NCBI GenBank assembly: GCA_024291935.2 | Contig: CM044314.1 | Span: 29,548,001-29,612,000, forward strand | DNA: 64,000 nt | Direction of reading: 5' to 3' | Source of the DNA: Okapia johnstoni | Taxonomy: Eukaryota; Chordata; Mammalia; Artiodactyla; Giraffidae | Part shown: positions 53,640 through 64,000 of the stretch, one piece after another | Numbering within the stretch: the first letter of the stretch is position 1 | How the letters are laid out: the number at the start of each line of letters is the position of its first letter | Notes under the pieces: model-generated | What the model saw: the letters and a program-made list of their open reading frames with translations, nothing else | Database searches by the model: none | Told to the model about the DNA's origin: nothing | Position numbers and translations under genes: made by a program

Positions 53640-55300
53640 GAGATGTGAAGTATTTCCTCCAAGAACATTATATGTTTCCTTATTTATTTCTACCTTGTTT
53701 AAAATCCTTCAGTAAAGTTTATGACATTTTTTTTGTTCGTATTAAATTTAGTCCTGATTATTTTATACTGTTTATATGTATTGTAAATAGAATTTTCAAC
53801 TTTCCCTTTTCTAACTAATTCTTGCTATGTTAGAAAAAAAGGACTGTTCATTGATTTTGTGTATTTATATATATATTCAACACATACACTTTATAAAAGT
53901 CTTGTGAATTTTAAATGTTTTTAAAATAATCTTTCAATTGTTTAAAAAATAATTAGTGTTTTCTGAAAGCAAAGATTATTTGGGGAGCTTTTAATTCTAA
54001 AGTACATTCTGCTGATTTGATTTTCTAGAACCTTTGAAAGATGTTGAAAAATATCAGTAATATGGGCACCCTCTCTTATCCTCAAACTGTTGAAAACATT
54101 TTACCACTTCATGGTTGTAGTCTTTAGAATATTTACTTAGTTTACTTCTGTCTAAGCTGAGTCAAAAGAAGATGAAGAACATTCTTTAAATTTCATCACA
54201 TGCTTCTTTGAAATCTATTATTATCATTACGTGTTTTTTCTTCTTGAATTAAGAATTATGTTTCTAAACTTCTTGATGGTGAACCATTTTTTCAATTACA
54301 AACCCTACTGTGTTATGCTATAATATTCATTTTTAAGCATTTTCCTGAATATTCCTTGATAATTTTTTATTCAAAGTTTGTCATCTTATTCATTTGTTAA
54401 TTGCTCTATAATTTTTGTTTCAGTGCTGTCTTTTTCAAATATTGATACTAAGGTTAATGGGCTTCCCTGGTGGTCCAGCAGTAAAGAGTCCACCTGTAAT
54501 GCTGTAGCTGCAGGAGACGCAGGTTGATCCTTGGGTGAGGAAGATCCCCTGGAGAAGGAAATGGCAACCCACTCCAGTATTCTTGCCTGGAAAATCCTAT
54601 GGACAGAGGAGCCTGATGGGAGCCTGAGTCCATGGGGTCACAAAGAGTTGAACACAACTGAAGCGACTTCGCATGCATGCACTTAAGGTTATGATAGTTT
54701 GAAATGAACTGGGGAAACTTCCATCCTTTCTATATACCAGAAAATTTTAATAATTAGAGATTGTCTATTCTTTAAATATAAAATGAATGTTAGCTGTGAT
54801 TTTTGGTAGACTTTTGGCATGTTTATTTTTCTATCATTTTGTCTACTCTGCTGTTTATACTTTTTTAGAAAACCATCCATTTCCAGTATTTTCCAAATGT
54901 ATTATACAGTTGCATAAAGTATACACCCATAGTTTTTTTTTCAGTATCTCTCATTATACTTTATTTTTTCTTCTTCATGTTGAATTTTTGGTTTCTACGT
55001 GTTTTTCATTCCATTCTATGATTTTATGTATTTTATCTTTAAAAATCTAGCTTTTTATTTCATTAATTTCAAGTTTTATTAATCCTTTTCTCCTAACTCC
55101 TTTAATTTACTACATTCTTCTTTATCTAGTTAATTTTCTTAGTGTATGAAGTCTATGTATTAAAATATACCTCCTAGAATAGTTTTGGTTGTATTCATTA
55201 AGTTATCATTTTAATCTTTTGTACAGTTAGTTTCTGATTCCAATCTTTACTCTTTCATATGGTAAGTTACAATATTTAGATAAAGGTTTCCAACATTTTA
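53640..55300 (-). repeat. Decayed LINE-1 ORF2, antisense
   Basis: Very AT-rich with antisense L1 ORF2 character: 'acctttgaaagatgttgaaa', 'tttcttgaattaagaattat'-type stretches left of the SINE, then 'ttttggtagacttttggcat', 'atttcattaatttcaagttt' and 'cctagaatagttttggttgt' to its right. Broken throughout. Limits and subfamily uncertain. Interrupted by 54460-54683. Confidence 0.5.
54460..54683 (+). mobile_element. Bov-tA SINE
   Basis: Head 'gggcttccctggtggtccag' at 54459, body 'ggcaacccactccagtattc' near 54563, and end 'gaagcgacttcgcatgcatg'. Flanks TAAGGTTAATG (54449-54459) and TAAGGTTATG (54684-54693) form a target duplication with one indel. The inserted site is in the antisense L1. Confidence 0.94.
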
Positions 55301-55985
55301 ACCAATAAAAACTTGAAGTAACATCTTTTTTGTTAGAGCTCTTCTAGGTTTGAGGATTTGGGGATAAAGAATACTTACAAAAGCTCCCTTATTTGAAACT
55401 TCCTAGGTCTTCATTCTAATCAAAGACAAAGTTGATCTTTGTTCCTACTCCATGAGTTATAAAAGAAGACAGTCTATTCTCCATACGCAGAGATAAATAC
55501 AGTTTTACAATTGTCAGATTATTATTGTTCTTCCTAATTTTTTGTGGTTGAAGAAATTTTATATAATATTTAAATCATGATTTCTAGTCACATTTCATCC
55601 TTTCCATAAGATTCATTAATGCGCCAAAATTTCTGACAATGGTATCTTTCTTGCATGTAAATCTTTGCTCTGTTTTCATTTGTATATATTTCATAGAATT
55701 TTCTTGAGTCTTTTTTCAGATAAACATGCTGCATTTTCTAAATAGTTACATATATAATCTCTATGTTTGTCCTTATATAAGAAGACATCCTGGAAGAATA
55801 GAGGATTTTTAATCACATTTTCTTTTAATAGTTTATAAACATGCTTCTATTTTCTTTTAACTTGTAGTATTGTAGAAGTCCAGTATGAATCTGATTCTCC
55901 ATACTTTAAAGGTAAGCATTTATGTTCGTCTGGAAGTATATAAACTTTTACATTGATGCTTACATTTCAGAAGTTTCAGCAGTAA
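55301..55985. other. AT-rich DNA, nothing recognised
   Basis: Probably old retroelement sequence, but no family can be supported. Confidence 0.4.
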
Positions 55986-55989
55986 AAGT

Positions 55990-56215
55990 CTAGACCTGAG
56001 CTGTCTTATGTGGTAGTGACCTGCTACGTATGAGTGTTTAAATGTGAATGTTAATTAAAATTAAATATCATTTAAAAGTCAGTTTCTCAGTCATACTAAC
56101 AACATTTCACACATGCAGTAGCCCAATGTGACTCTATGGCTACCGTTTTGAAAAGCACAGAACATTCTATCATTTCAGGAAGTTCTATTGCCCAGCTCTG
56201 GTCTGGTCTGGTCTG
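55990..56215. mobile_element. hAT-type MER fragment, same family as 9653-9845
   Basis: 'gacctgagctgtcttatgtg', 'gttaattaaaattaaatatc', 'gcagtagcccaatgtgactc', 'tatggctaccgttttg' and 'attctatcatttcaggaagt' show the same terminal phrases and AT core as the copy at 9653-9845. Confidence 0.6.
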
Positions 56216-56219
56216 TCTT

Positions 56220-57080
56220 ATTATTATTGTTATCAACAATAGGACTATTAATCCTGCATGACACTTGCTGAACCCTTTTTCAAAATTGAAGTTCTCTTTA
56301 GCTCAAAATAATTTCTTGTACTATTTGTTTATAACTTCTCTATCTCTTTTTTCTATTGAAATTCCTCACTATTGCATTTAAGGTCTTAATTCTCCAAGAC
56401 CCTTGTAACTTCACTCATTGCTTTTTCTTTCTTCCTTCCTTTTTCATTTTTCCTTTATGAAATATTTAATGTAGTAATCAGTATGACTATTCTCTTTATC
56501 AACTCTTCTGTTAAATAATTTAATTAGCAAAACATTTTAGTCAAAAATTTTTTGAAGAGGACACTGAATACACTCCCCTGAGAGTTTTTTTTTTTTTTTT
56601 TCTTTAAAGTCAAGCATTCCATTGCTTCTTCTACTCTGGTTAATCCGTCTTATTGGTCTTCTTCCCTCTATTGACTTCATTCTCGAATACAGCATTCTTT
56701 TATACTTTGTCTTGCTACCTGTAACTGTGGTTCTCAGGCAGTCTTGGAACCTGTAGTAGTTTCTCCTGATTCAAGGGGCCCCAAGCTATTATTACCCAGA
56801 CATCACAGACAACTGAAGACTCACACCAGGTCCCCTTGAGGACTCCAGGTTTTCACTGTTTACTTTGTTCTCCTAAGTAGAAAGACCAGCATAAGAACAA
56901 GACTTTCCAGATGCCATCATCTGAATTCCTAAGGGCTCAGATTGTTTCTTATCTGTCACTGAAGGAGAGCCCCAGGAGGATTCTAGGTGAAACTATCATA
57001 AAAGTTGACTCCAATTATTGACCCCAAACCACTGAGATTATTTTCCCCCAAACCACTAGCTAGAGTGAGAATGGTGTTTT
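56220..57080. other. No recognised gene; poly-T tract
   Basis: A T20 run with a few interruptions lies at 56586-56606. The rest has no recognised family. 56760-57060 is less AT-rich. Confidence 0.4.
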
Positions 57081-57084
57081 TCAC

Positions 57085-57720
57085 AAGAGAGTCCAAATCA
57101 GTACAAGCATTCTGAAAGACGATTTGGCAATATGATTCAAAATTCCTAAAATACAGATTCTCTTTAACCAATTAATTATGTACTTGGGTGTTTATTCTGA
57201 GGAAATAATAAAGGATACATACAAAGGTTTAACTCTTAGAATATGGTTTTAATGCTATTCTTGCCTAGAGAATCCTGTGGACAGAGGACCCTGGTGGGCT
57301 GCCGTCGATGGGGTCACACGGAGTCAGACACGACTGAAGCGACTTAGCATGCGTGCAAGCAAGATAGAAAAACATAAATAGATGATAGGTAGATAGAAAA
57401 TAGAAAATATTTAGATATCCAACAGAAGCAATAATTGTAATATATGCACCAATACAAAACTACGCACTTACAACGAGATTGTAGGTGTTCATGATGTAAG
57501 ATTAACTAAAAAGCAATATAAATGAGTATGTGCACTAATTCCACTTTATACCTATATCTGAATGTATAAATCTCTCTGTATATTTAAAATGTAGGACATA
57601 ATATACCAAAGTGTTAAGGGTGGTGGATTAATGAATGATATTTGATCATTTAAATTTTTATTTTCTTATTTTTAAACATTGAGCATATTTTGCTTATGTG
57701 ATTTTTTTAAAATAGCAAAC
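57085..57720 (+). mobile_element. L1ME-type LINE-1 3' end
   Basis: 'acgatttggcaatatgattc' (57119), 'tattctgaggaaataataaa' (57193), then after the SINE fragment 'ggacataatataccaaagtg' (57593), 'ttaagggtggtggattaatg' (57614) and 'tttaaacattgagcatattt' (57671). The order matches an old L1ME 3' end closely. Confidence 0.75.
57250..57356 (+). mobile_element. Bov-A SINE monomer fragment
   Basis: 'aatgctattcttgcctagag', 'ctggtgggctgccgtcgatg', 'gggtcacacggagtcagaca', 'cgactgaagcgacttagcat': a partial single Bov-A unit inserted in the L1ME. Confidence 0.9.
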
Positions 57721-57724
57721 TTAC

Positions 57725-59085
57725 ATTTAAACTCTTATACCAGAACTTCAAATGAACTTTTCAAAATGATGCTCATGGTCTCCTGATCCCAGCTGCCTCT
57801 TCTTGACCCTTCCGGATTTAGTCTAACCCCAGCCCACCTCTCCCATGTCACCTTCCAACACCCCATCCCCATCAGATGAGCTGATGAATGACATCACTAC
57901 TAGGTCTTAAAAAAATCATGCCTACAGAGAAGGAGCAATGCTTGCTTCCCCATTCCCCTTCTTGCTCTTTTTCCAGGTTCTTATTTTACCAACCAAAGCT
58001 AAGAGCGAGCAGGAATGGATGAGACAGGGCATCTCACATGCTGGAGCTGAGGGTCAGGGAAGAGCAGACAAAGTGTGGGCCTGCCCCAGTGTCAAGACAC
58101 TGTTGTAAAGGTTGCAGGGTTATGTCCATCACCAGGGTACCAAGTCAGACCAGGGCCAGCTACGGGGCTCATTGATGATATTTACCTCCTGGTCTGGTCT
58201 CCTTCAATGTCCCCGAATTAACAACCATTAGTCTCAGAGTCTGGTGTTGAAGGACAGAAGTTTTCAGTCTGCTACTGTCTGCTCCACCTTGTTCCAGGCA
58301 CCACGTGGTGAAGCAGGAACCTAACGTCTTCCCTCCATCAGGCTCTTAAAAAGAAGCACCGGTGCTGAACTACATAGAGAGTCTCAGGCTGCTTAGTGAT
58401 TGTCGTGAAGCTGACATTTCGTTATACCCAAACTTAACTTTTTGACAAAATAAATGAGAAAAAAAATGGACAAACTCTTGCTGAGCAGAATAATAAATCA
58501 AGGTGGCACTTAACCTTGGAAAGTTAAGTTCTCTTTAATGCACTGACAGCCTTGGAAGCTGGCTCTTGGCCCATGTCAGGATGCTACATTATGGAGCCTT
58601 CCCACCCAGATGGAGGCTCCCTCCTCCCCAGAGATGGGAGGCCTTTCCAAGATTGGTCTTCTGATCAATCTGTCACTGGTGTGGGCCAGGGAGTCCCTGA
58701 CTTTTCTCACTCATCCCTCTGCCTCCAGCAATATCCCATGAGAGTGGGAGCCCCTCGAGGGCAGAATTCGTTTCTCCATGTAGCCAGAGAGCCAGCAGGA
58801 TTTGGTTACATTCTCAAGAGCTGGGTAAGACGTTCAAGGCACAGATATGGTGAAGGGGTGGCCCCCTGATCTGGGTCCTCTTGGTCCTAGAAACTTACTA
58901 GAGGATGAGCAGGAGGGGACTCATCTGAGCTTTTAGCGGAGAGTTTGGTGGGGTGGGAGATTAGGGGGTGGTTAAAGTGGCAATCCAACCCCACCATAGA
59001 CTCTTCAAGTGAAGTGACCTTCTCAGGGGTTCCCAAGGGCCCTTCATCTTTTAAAGTAAAATCTCCATCAGTCAGTGCCTTTAGA
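57725..59085. other. Single-copy-looking DNA
   Basis: No repeat recognised. The open frame at 58552-58869 (105 codons) has no family features. I see no supported gene. Confidence 0.45.
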
Positions 59086-59089
59086 GAAG

Positions 59090-59222
59090 TGCTCCTCAAA
59101 TTGCAGTGTTCATAAAAATCACCTGGGGGTTTTGATAAAAGGCAGAATCTCATAGGCCTGGGGTGGGGGGCCCGAGATACTGCACTCTGGCAAGCTCCCA
59201 GGCCATGCTACTGTTGTGGCTG
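59090..59222 (+). mobile_element. MER5A-type hAT-Charlie element
   Basis: 'agtgctcctcaaattgcagt', 'gttcataaaaatcacctggg', 'ggttttgataaaaggcagaa', 'tctcataggcctggggtggg', 'caagctcccaggccatgcta' follow MER5A order, missing the far terminus. Confidence 0.8.
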
Positions 59223-61845
59223 CTGTTGGCCCATGGCTCAGGCCCTTAGTAGGGAGGCTTGAAGCGACACACATCGTATAGAAGCCTGTTCTTTCTACAA
59301 TTCAAGTGGCCTTCATCTGCCCTCTCTCCCCTCAAGTTGGATTTCTGTCCTCCGGTGGCCCGAGGAAAGACAGAAAGATGATGAGATGAGAGGATGGCCT
59401 TGTTTACCAACAATTCCAACAAACACATCACCTCTTTCAAGTTCACCAGCTTTCTGCAAAGATACTCTTTATATTTTTCACATTTGAGTTCATTCTGGGC
59501 ATTTAAGGGGTTAAAGAGGCCAGAGACAGTGAGAGAAAGCTCCCTTTTCATGGCGTTTCTAACAAGCTGAACCTGATCCAAACCTTGTTTAATGAGCACT
59601 TATTTTATACAAATAAGCTCACAGGCACATACTCATCTCTAATTAAACCAGAAAGGACTCATTTGTTCTAATTGGACTGCATAGCTCAAGAATTAATTGT
59701 GAGATTGTTTAGAATTGCAAGCTTGTGACCCATTCACTGAAAGGGGGATTAAAAAAAAACCCTACTTTAGGAATTTCACTCTATGTAATTTTTTCTGGCC
59801 TTTTTTTTTTTTCTTTTTAATTCCTGGAATCCTTAATACAAGTTGAACTGATGATTTACAAACAAAAGCAAAAAATTCTAAGGGCAGCTTACTGTGCAGT
59901 GTTACAAAAGCCTTGGCAAAGGTGAAGATAGCAACTCAATTGAGCATAATATTGTAATGTGTCCCTGAGAAAGTGCCCTCATAATTACGGATTTACACAA
60001 TTTCTATGGGGGGAATCATGTGTCACATCATTTATCAATATCAAAAGAGTCACTTTTGTATTGGGCAGTCCGGAGGGCCTGGAAACAGACGCCCTCACCC
60101 AAGACTAGTCTCGAGCCACATTCAGCCAAAGGTGCAAGAGGTTTTTATTGGCACATCTGGTGCCCTTGGGTGGCATCAATTACCATTGAGTTTGCAAAGC
60201 CTTCCTTGACAGGGCTTGGCATCATCAGTTCACGGGCTGCCCTTCTCTGCTTGGGTTCTCTCTTTTGCATCATGTTGGTACAGCTTGCGGAGAAACACTG
60301 GTTATTCGACTGCAGCCCTTTCAGCTCATCTAGCTGCAGAGAGAACATGCCAGCCCTCTGCCCTACAAACGCTATTTTTGTTTGTGTTGTTTTTCAGGAT
60401 TATAGCTATATCATCCTGACTGCATACGATGAACTGTAGGGGTAGGGGCAGGTGTCTTTAGAGGACAGGCAAGCTGGGATCCAGGTGCCCTTTCACACCT
60501 GGGTGGGGAAGGGGGTTGTCCACTGGTGTGGCTGTGCTCAGCTGGCTATGCCTTGGTTACTAATACTCTGCCAAGGGCAAAAGGAAACCCAGTTCACTGC
60601 CAAGAGCTAGCTGGAGCTTGTGATGCTGACACTTGGAAAAGTCTTGCTTTGACTTGTACATGGAAAGAGCACATTTCAAGTTGAATGTCAGTGATGGTGA
60701 AAAGGGGGGTGAGGTTTGGGATGGTCTTCCCACGAAATGCTGCATTTCATGTTAATGCCACTTTAGAGAACATATTCCTGAGCAGGTCAGATTTTGACTG
60801 GGTGTTTTCCACCCAACGACCTTTATCCCTGCAAGTGTATAGGTTTACACAGTTGCTTGCTATCAACTTAAAAACCCTGGATGTCCTTGAATAAGTTTTA
60901 GGGATGGAAAATGGAGATGACTTTGCCAGAATTACATAGTGCAAAGCAACCCAAAGTGGACTGAAGTCCTCCAGGATGGGAAAATGGACCTGAACTAAAA
61001 CCAGGAGAACCATTTTACTTTGGGAATGGATTTCAACAAAGATCAAGAGAGACACCCTTGCTGACAAGTGTGTCCAGCAGAAACACACGTGAACTATCTA
61101 TGAAAATAGCCCCCACATATTATGCTGGGACCTGTGGAAGATAAATGGGGAATGAAAATTTTCCCCACAAGGAGAGAGCAACCGTAACAACTCTGAACCC
61201 CGAGCAGACTGCAAGTGAACTTCTCACTAGACAATGAGGTCTTTAAGGACTGGCTTAGATCCTCGAGTTCTCACCATCCAACAAGGGGCCCCATCCCAAG
61301 CTCGGCAAATATTTTTTGGAATGAATGGATGAACAACATGAGACAGAGTATAACTAAGGTAAAGGTGAAGATAGAAACTCAATAACCATTGCCATAGCTG
61401 CTCAGAAGGGGACAAGGACCAAGGTGGGATTGAATATGTGAGGACGGATACTGGAGTATGAATTAAGCCTCTATTCAGAGAGTGATTCTAAATATTCCAT
61501 GGACTCTCAATTTCCAAATACTTATTCCAGACCTTTCCCCAGTCTTCTAAGCTTCCTTGGACCAAGGACTGTTTGAGGCTTTATTTTCTGCAGAGAAAAT
61601 ATGATTTACAGACTGCTAATCCCACTGCCCACATTAGGTAACAACCTTAGCATCATGTACTTAATAGACGCAAAAATTTTTTTAAAAGAGCTTATTTGTC
61701 TTTCATTCTGTTTGTTGCAGGGAGAATTTCATGAGCCAAAACCTTTTCATTGTATATATTTTTTACATATACAATAATATGCATACAGAAGAGAATTTTA
61801 AATATTTTAAGATTCAACTGTCTAAAAAATTTACTTCAGATATAT
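59223..61845. other. Single-copy DNA, 59640-60440 possibly conserved
   Basis: No repeat recognised other than A9 and T13 tracts (59751-59759, 59802-59813). 59640-60440 is repeat-free and contains several TAATT/ATTA-type cores (59641-59645, 59668-59672, 59692-59698). Open frames such as 60020-60439 have no recognisable domain. Confidence 0.4.
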
Positions 61846-61849
61846 GTCA

Positions 61850-62190
61850 TATTGGTTAGGACAGGTTAAGCTATGCAGCGGTAATAAGTGAGCCCTGAAA
61901 TCACAATGGCTTTGCACACCAGAGTTTATTTCTCACTCTGCTATATGTTCAGATCTGTGGCAGAGAGAGGGTTTTCACTCTAGCCACTACTCCGGTTCCT
62001 ATGAAGATACAGCTGAGAAGGGTCATGTTCCAACTCTTCTATACTTTAGCCCAGAAGTGACACAAACCACATTCACCCAGTGCCCATTGGTCAGAACTTG
62101 TCACATGGTTTGCTTAACTACACAGAGGCTGGAACTTATGCACTTACGGAGAGCAGAGGGAATGTGTAGTGAGCACCATCATCCTTTCCA
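61850..62190. repeat. Ancient interspersed repeat, class uncertain
   Basis: 'ttggttaggacaggttaagc', 'tgcagcggtaataagtgagc', 'gagtttatttctcactctgc', 'gcccagaagtgacacaaacc', 'gtcagaacttgtcacatggt' are phrases of a mammalian interspersed repeat. They are related in kind to 15490-15745. I cannot name it safely; an LTR-like family is my best guess. Confidence 0.5.
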
Positions 62191-62800
62191 AAGAATCACC
62201 CTCCTGAATTCCAGGCCCACCACGGCGGTAAATGCATTGCCCTAATGAGGGGAGGTCCTCAAAGAGAAGATGCTTTTACTTCCTTCTTGAGAGAAGCTGC
62301 AGTGGCAGGTAGCAGGACATGGGTAATAGAATACCTGACAGGGAGCTGCCATGGACATCCCTGCTTCCCTAGCAAATATGAAGTTCAAAAACAAAGAAAA
62401 AGGAAATGGCAGTCCCCATGGGCTAAAAACTTACCAGAGAAGTCATCAGCCTCTAAGAATAAAGCCCAAATTCCCAGCTAAGGGGCCTCTTTGATCCTTA
62501 AGGCCACCGACATACCTCTCAGTTCGGTGACATCAAAGTGCTCTGAAAGAGTCCAGAGCAGAAGTCACTGCCTACAGCACAGGATACTGCAGTCTGCAGG
62601 GGGATGCTGGTGATGGAGTCACTGCTGGGCCTGATCTCCACATTCACAACGTCCCCAGTGTGGTCTCTGTTGTCATTTCTAACGAGGGGTAGCATGTAAT
62701 TCTGGAAATATATCATGTAGATTGAACACCTAAAATATATCATAAGCTTTTTTAAGACCTATTTGGCATTTCTTCCTTTTCTTAAATACTGGGAACTTCA
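62191..62800. other. Single-copy-looking DNA
   Basis: No recognised feature. Confidence 0.45.
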
Positions 62801-62819
62801 AAAATCGGACATTCAGGAC

Positions 62820-62923
62820 TTCCCTGGTGGTCCAGAGGTTAAGACGCCCACTTCCGCTGCAGGGGGAGCAGGTTCCATCACTAGTCAGGGAAGATCTCAC
62901 ATCCTGCGTGGTGCAGCCAAAAC
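62820..62923 (+). mobile_element. CHR-type tRNA-derived SINE, short form
   Basis: 'tccctggtggtccagaggtt', 'aagacgcccacttccgctgc', 'agggggagcaggttccatca' and a truncated A-rich end. The flanks AAAATCGGACATTCAGGAC (62801-62819) and AAAATTGAACATTCAAGAC (62924-62942) form a 19-bp target duplication with three differences, consistent with an old insertion. Confidence 0.9.
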
Positions 62924-62942
62924 AAAATTGAACATTCAAGAC

Positions 62943-64000
62943 CTCGAAAGTCCCTGAACCCCTGAGAGGATTTACCAGGGATACAACATCCTGTGAGTGA
63001 GTTGACAAATTCACTGGCACACATATGTGAGTGTTAGCCCTCCAGATACCAGCCACTCCAACCCGAGACCGAAACAGGGTCACAAGCAAACTCTGCTCCA
63101 GCTAGGACACAGACCACATGTACAAAGGCAAGAAGACTCAGCCATGCTGGGGAACTTCAAATCAGCTTTTCAAGCTCCCCGCCACCCCAGCCCACCCCCG
63201 GCACCATGTAGTGTATAGCTGGCCTCCAATGTTTCTGAGGGATGTTACTTGAGCTGCCAAACCCTCAGAAGGTAATTGACAGAAGTTGGTCAGATTTTTC
63301 AAGTTGAGAGGACACAGCATTCAGGCAGTCTGGAGACTATTGCCTTTCAGGGCTAGAAGGCAGTCCTTGGGGAAAGGGGTCTGGCCTGAGGCCCACTCAG
63401 GCTGCATCACCTGAATAAATATCTGCATGTCACACGGATGTTACTGGAGAGAACAGCTGAGGTTCGGCCGAGCATCTGCTAAGGAGCCATCTCCGCAGTG
63501 TCAGCTCTCCTGCTGGGGCCCATCCTGCACTCTGATATAGTTCCCCTGAAGTGAACAAAAAAGGAAACCCAGGAGGGCATTTATCCAGGCTCACTGACTA
63601 AGCCAGCACAGTTGGCTCCACTAGCCTAAAGACACCTCACTGATCACCGGCTCCAAATCGTCTCCAAACTGGGCTCTGTAAATCCTGCTCTGGGAGACAG
63701 ATTGAAACCAGGAGCCTCGTCCTCTGGGCCCCAGACCACAGCTCCCTGTGGATGGAAGATGGGCCGTCCTCCAGAGGCTTCCAACTGGGTGACAAAGCAG
63801 AGGAAGAGGAAGACCTGGCCTTGGGGCAGGACTGGGCGAGGCTGGGCTGGAAATGTGCGCTTGTTCTCAGTGCCTCCAGCCCAGGGAACTTGCCTGGGAA
63901 CTGAGGGAGGAGCAGGGACCCAGGCTGCAGGTGTGCGGCAGCCGTGTAGACGCTGAACCTGAGCCAACTTCAGCAAAGGCGAAGTTGCAGTTGGGTTGTG
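62943..64000. other. Single-copy-looking DNA to the window edge
   Basis: The most GC-rich part of the window but with few CpG, so not a CpG island. Overlapping frames on both strands at 63644-63976 and 63702-63956 have no recognisable domains. A gene could lie beyond the edge; nothing here proves it. Confidence 0.4.

Noticed and set aside
62943..64000. CpG island or promoter of a gene beyond the right edge
   Set aside because: GC content is somewhat raised but CpG dinucleotides are rare and no core promoter elements stand out.

Overview
The window is a piece of ruminant nuclear genome, almost certainly from a bovid. The evidence is its interspersed repeats: many BovB (RTE-type) LINEs, tRNA-Glu-derived Bov-tA SINEs, Bov-A2 dimeric SINEs and two CHR-type SINEs, alongside mammalian L1, L2, MIR, MER5, MER20, MER2/Tigger and MLT1 elements. 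I cannot separate cattle, sheep, goat or buffalo from the sequence alone. I found no cellular protein-coding gene, rRNA, tRNA gene, CRISPR array or bacterial-style operon. The long open frames are retrotransposon reverse-transcriptase remnants or their antisense shadows.

Layout. 1-9.6 kb: mostly single-copy-looking DNA with a Bov-A2 dimer, a BovB 3' end, a Tigger/MER2 transposon nested in an MLT1 LTR, and Bov-tA/Bov-A2 SINEs. 9.6-20.5 kb: two hAT fragments; an old L1 split by a BovB insertion whose 5' part is inverted; and a 3.6-kb BovB (15902-19504) with an exact 11-bp target duplication. 20.5-25.5 kb: MIR, L2 and old L1 debris. 25.5-30.8 kb: a BovB copy with a 412-codon open frame, an almost perfect palindrome of about 92 bp at its 5' end, a head-to-head second BovB that was itself hit by an L1, and a younger L1 3' end. 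31.8-36.0 kb: one old L1, about 4.1 kb, cut by four later insertions. 36.0-38.8 kb: two more retrotransposon insertions with inverted 5' segments (one BovB, one L1). 38.9-52.5 kb: scattered BovB, Bov-tA, MIR, L2, MLT1-like and MER20. 52.5-57.7 kb: AT-rich DNA, largely decayed L1. 57.7-64 kb: mostly single-copy, with one MER5, one CHR SINE and one uncharacterised old repeat.

The most informative structure is the repeat-in-repeat record. Flanking direct repeats fix the ends of many insertions, so relative ages can be read. Three separate insertions have the geometry expected of twin priming, and two of these are BovB rather than L1. The palindrome at 26803-26894 matches no family I recognise. 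Three single-copy blocks (41810-42000, 47925-48190, 59640-60440) could be conserved regulatory DNA, but that needs a cross-species alignment. I see no convincing sign of a new gene system.
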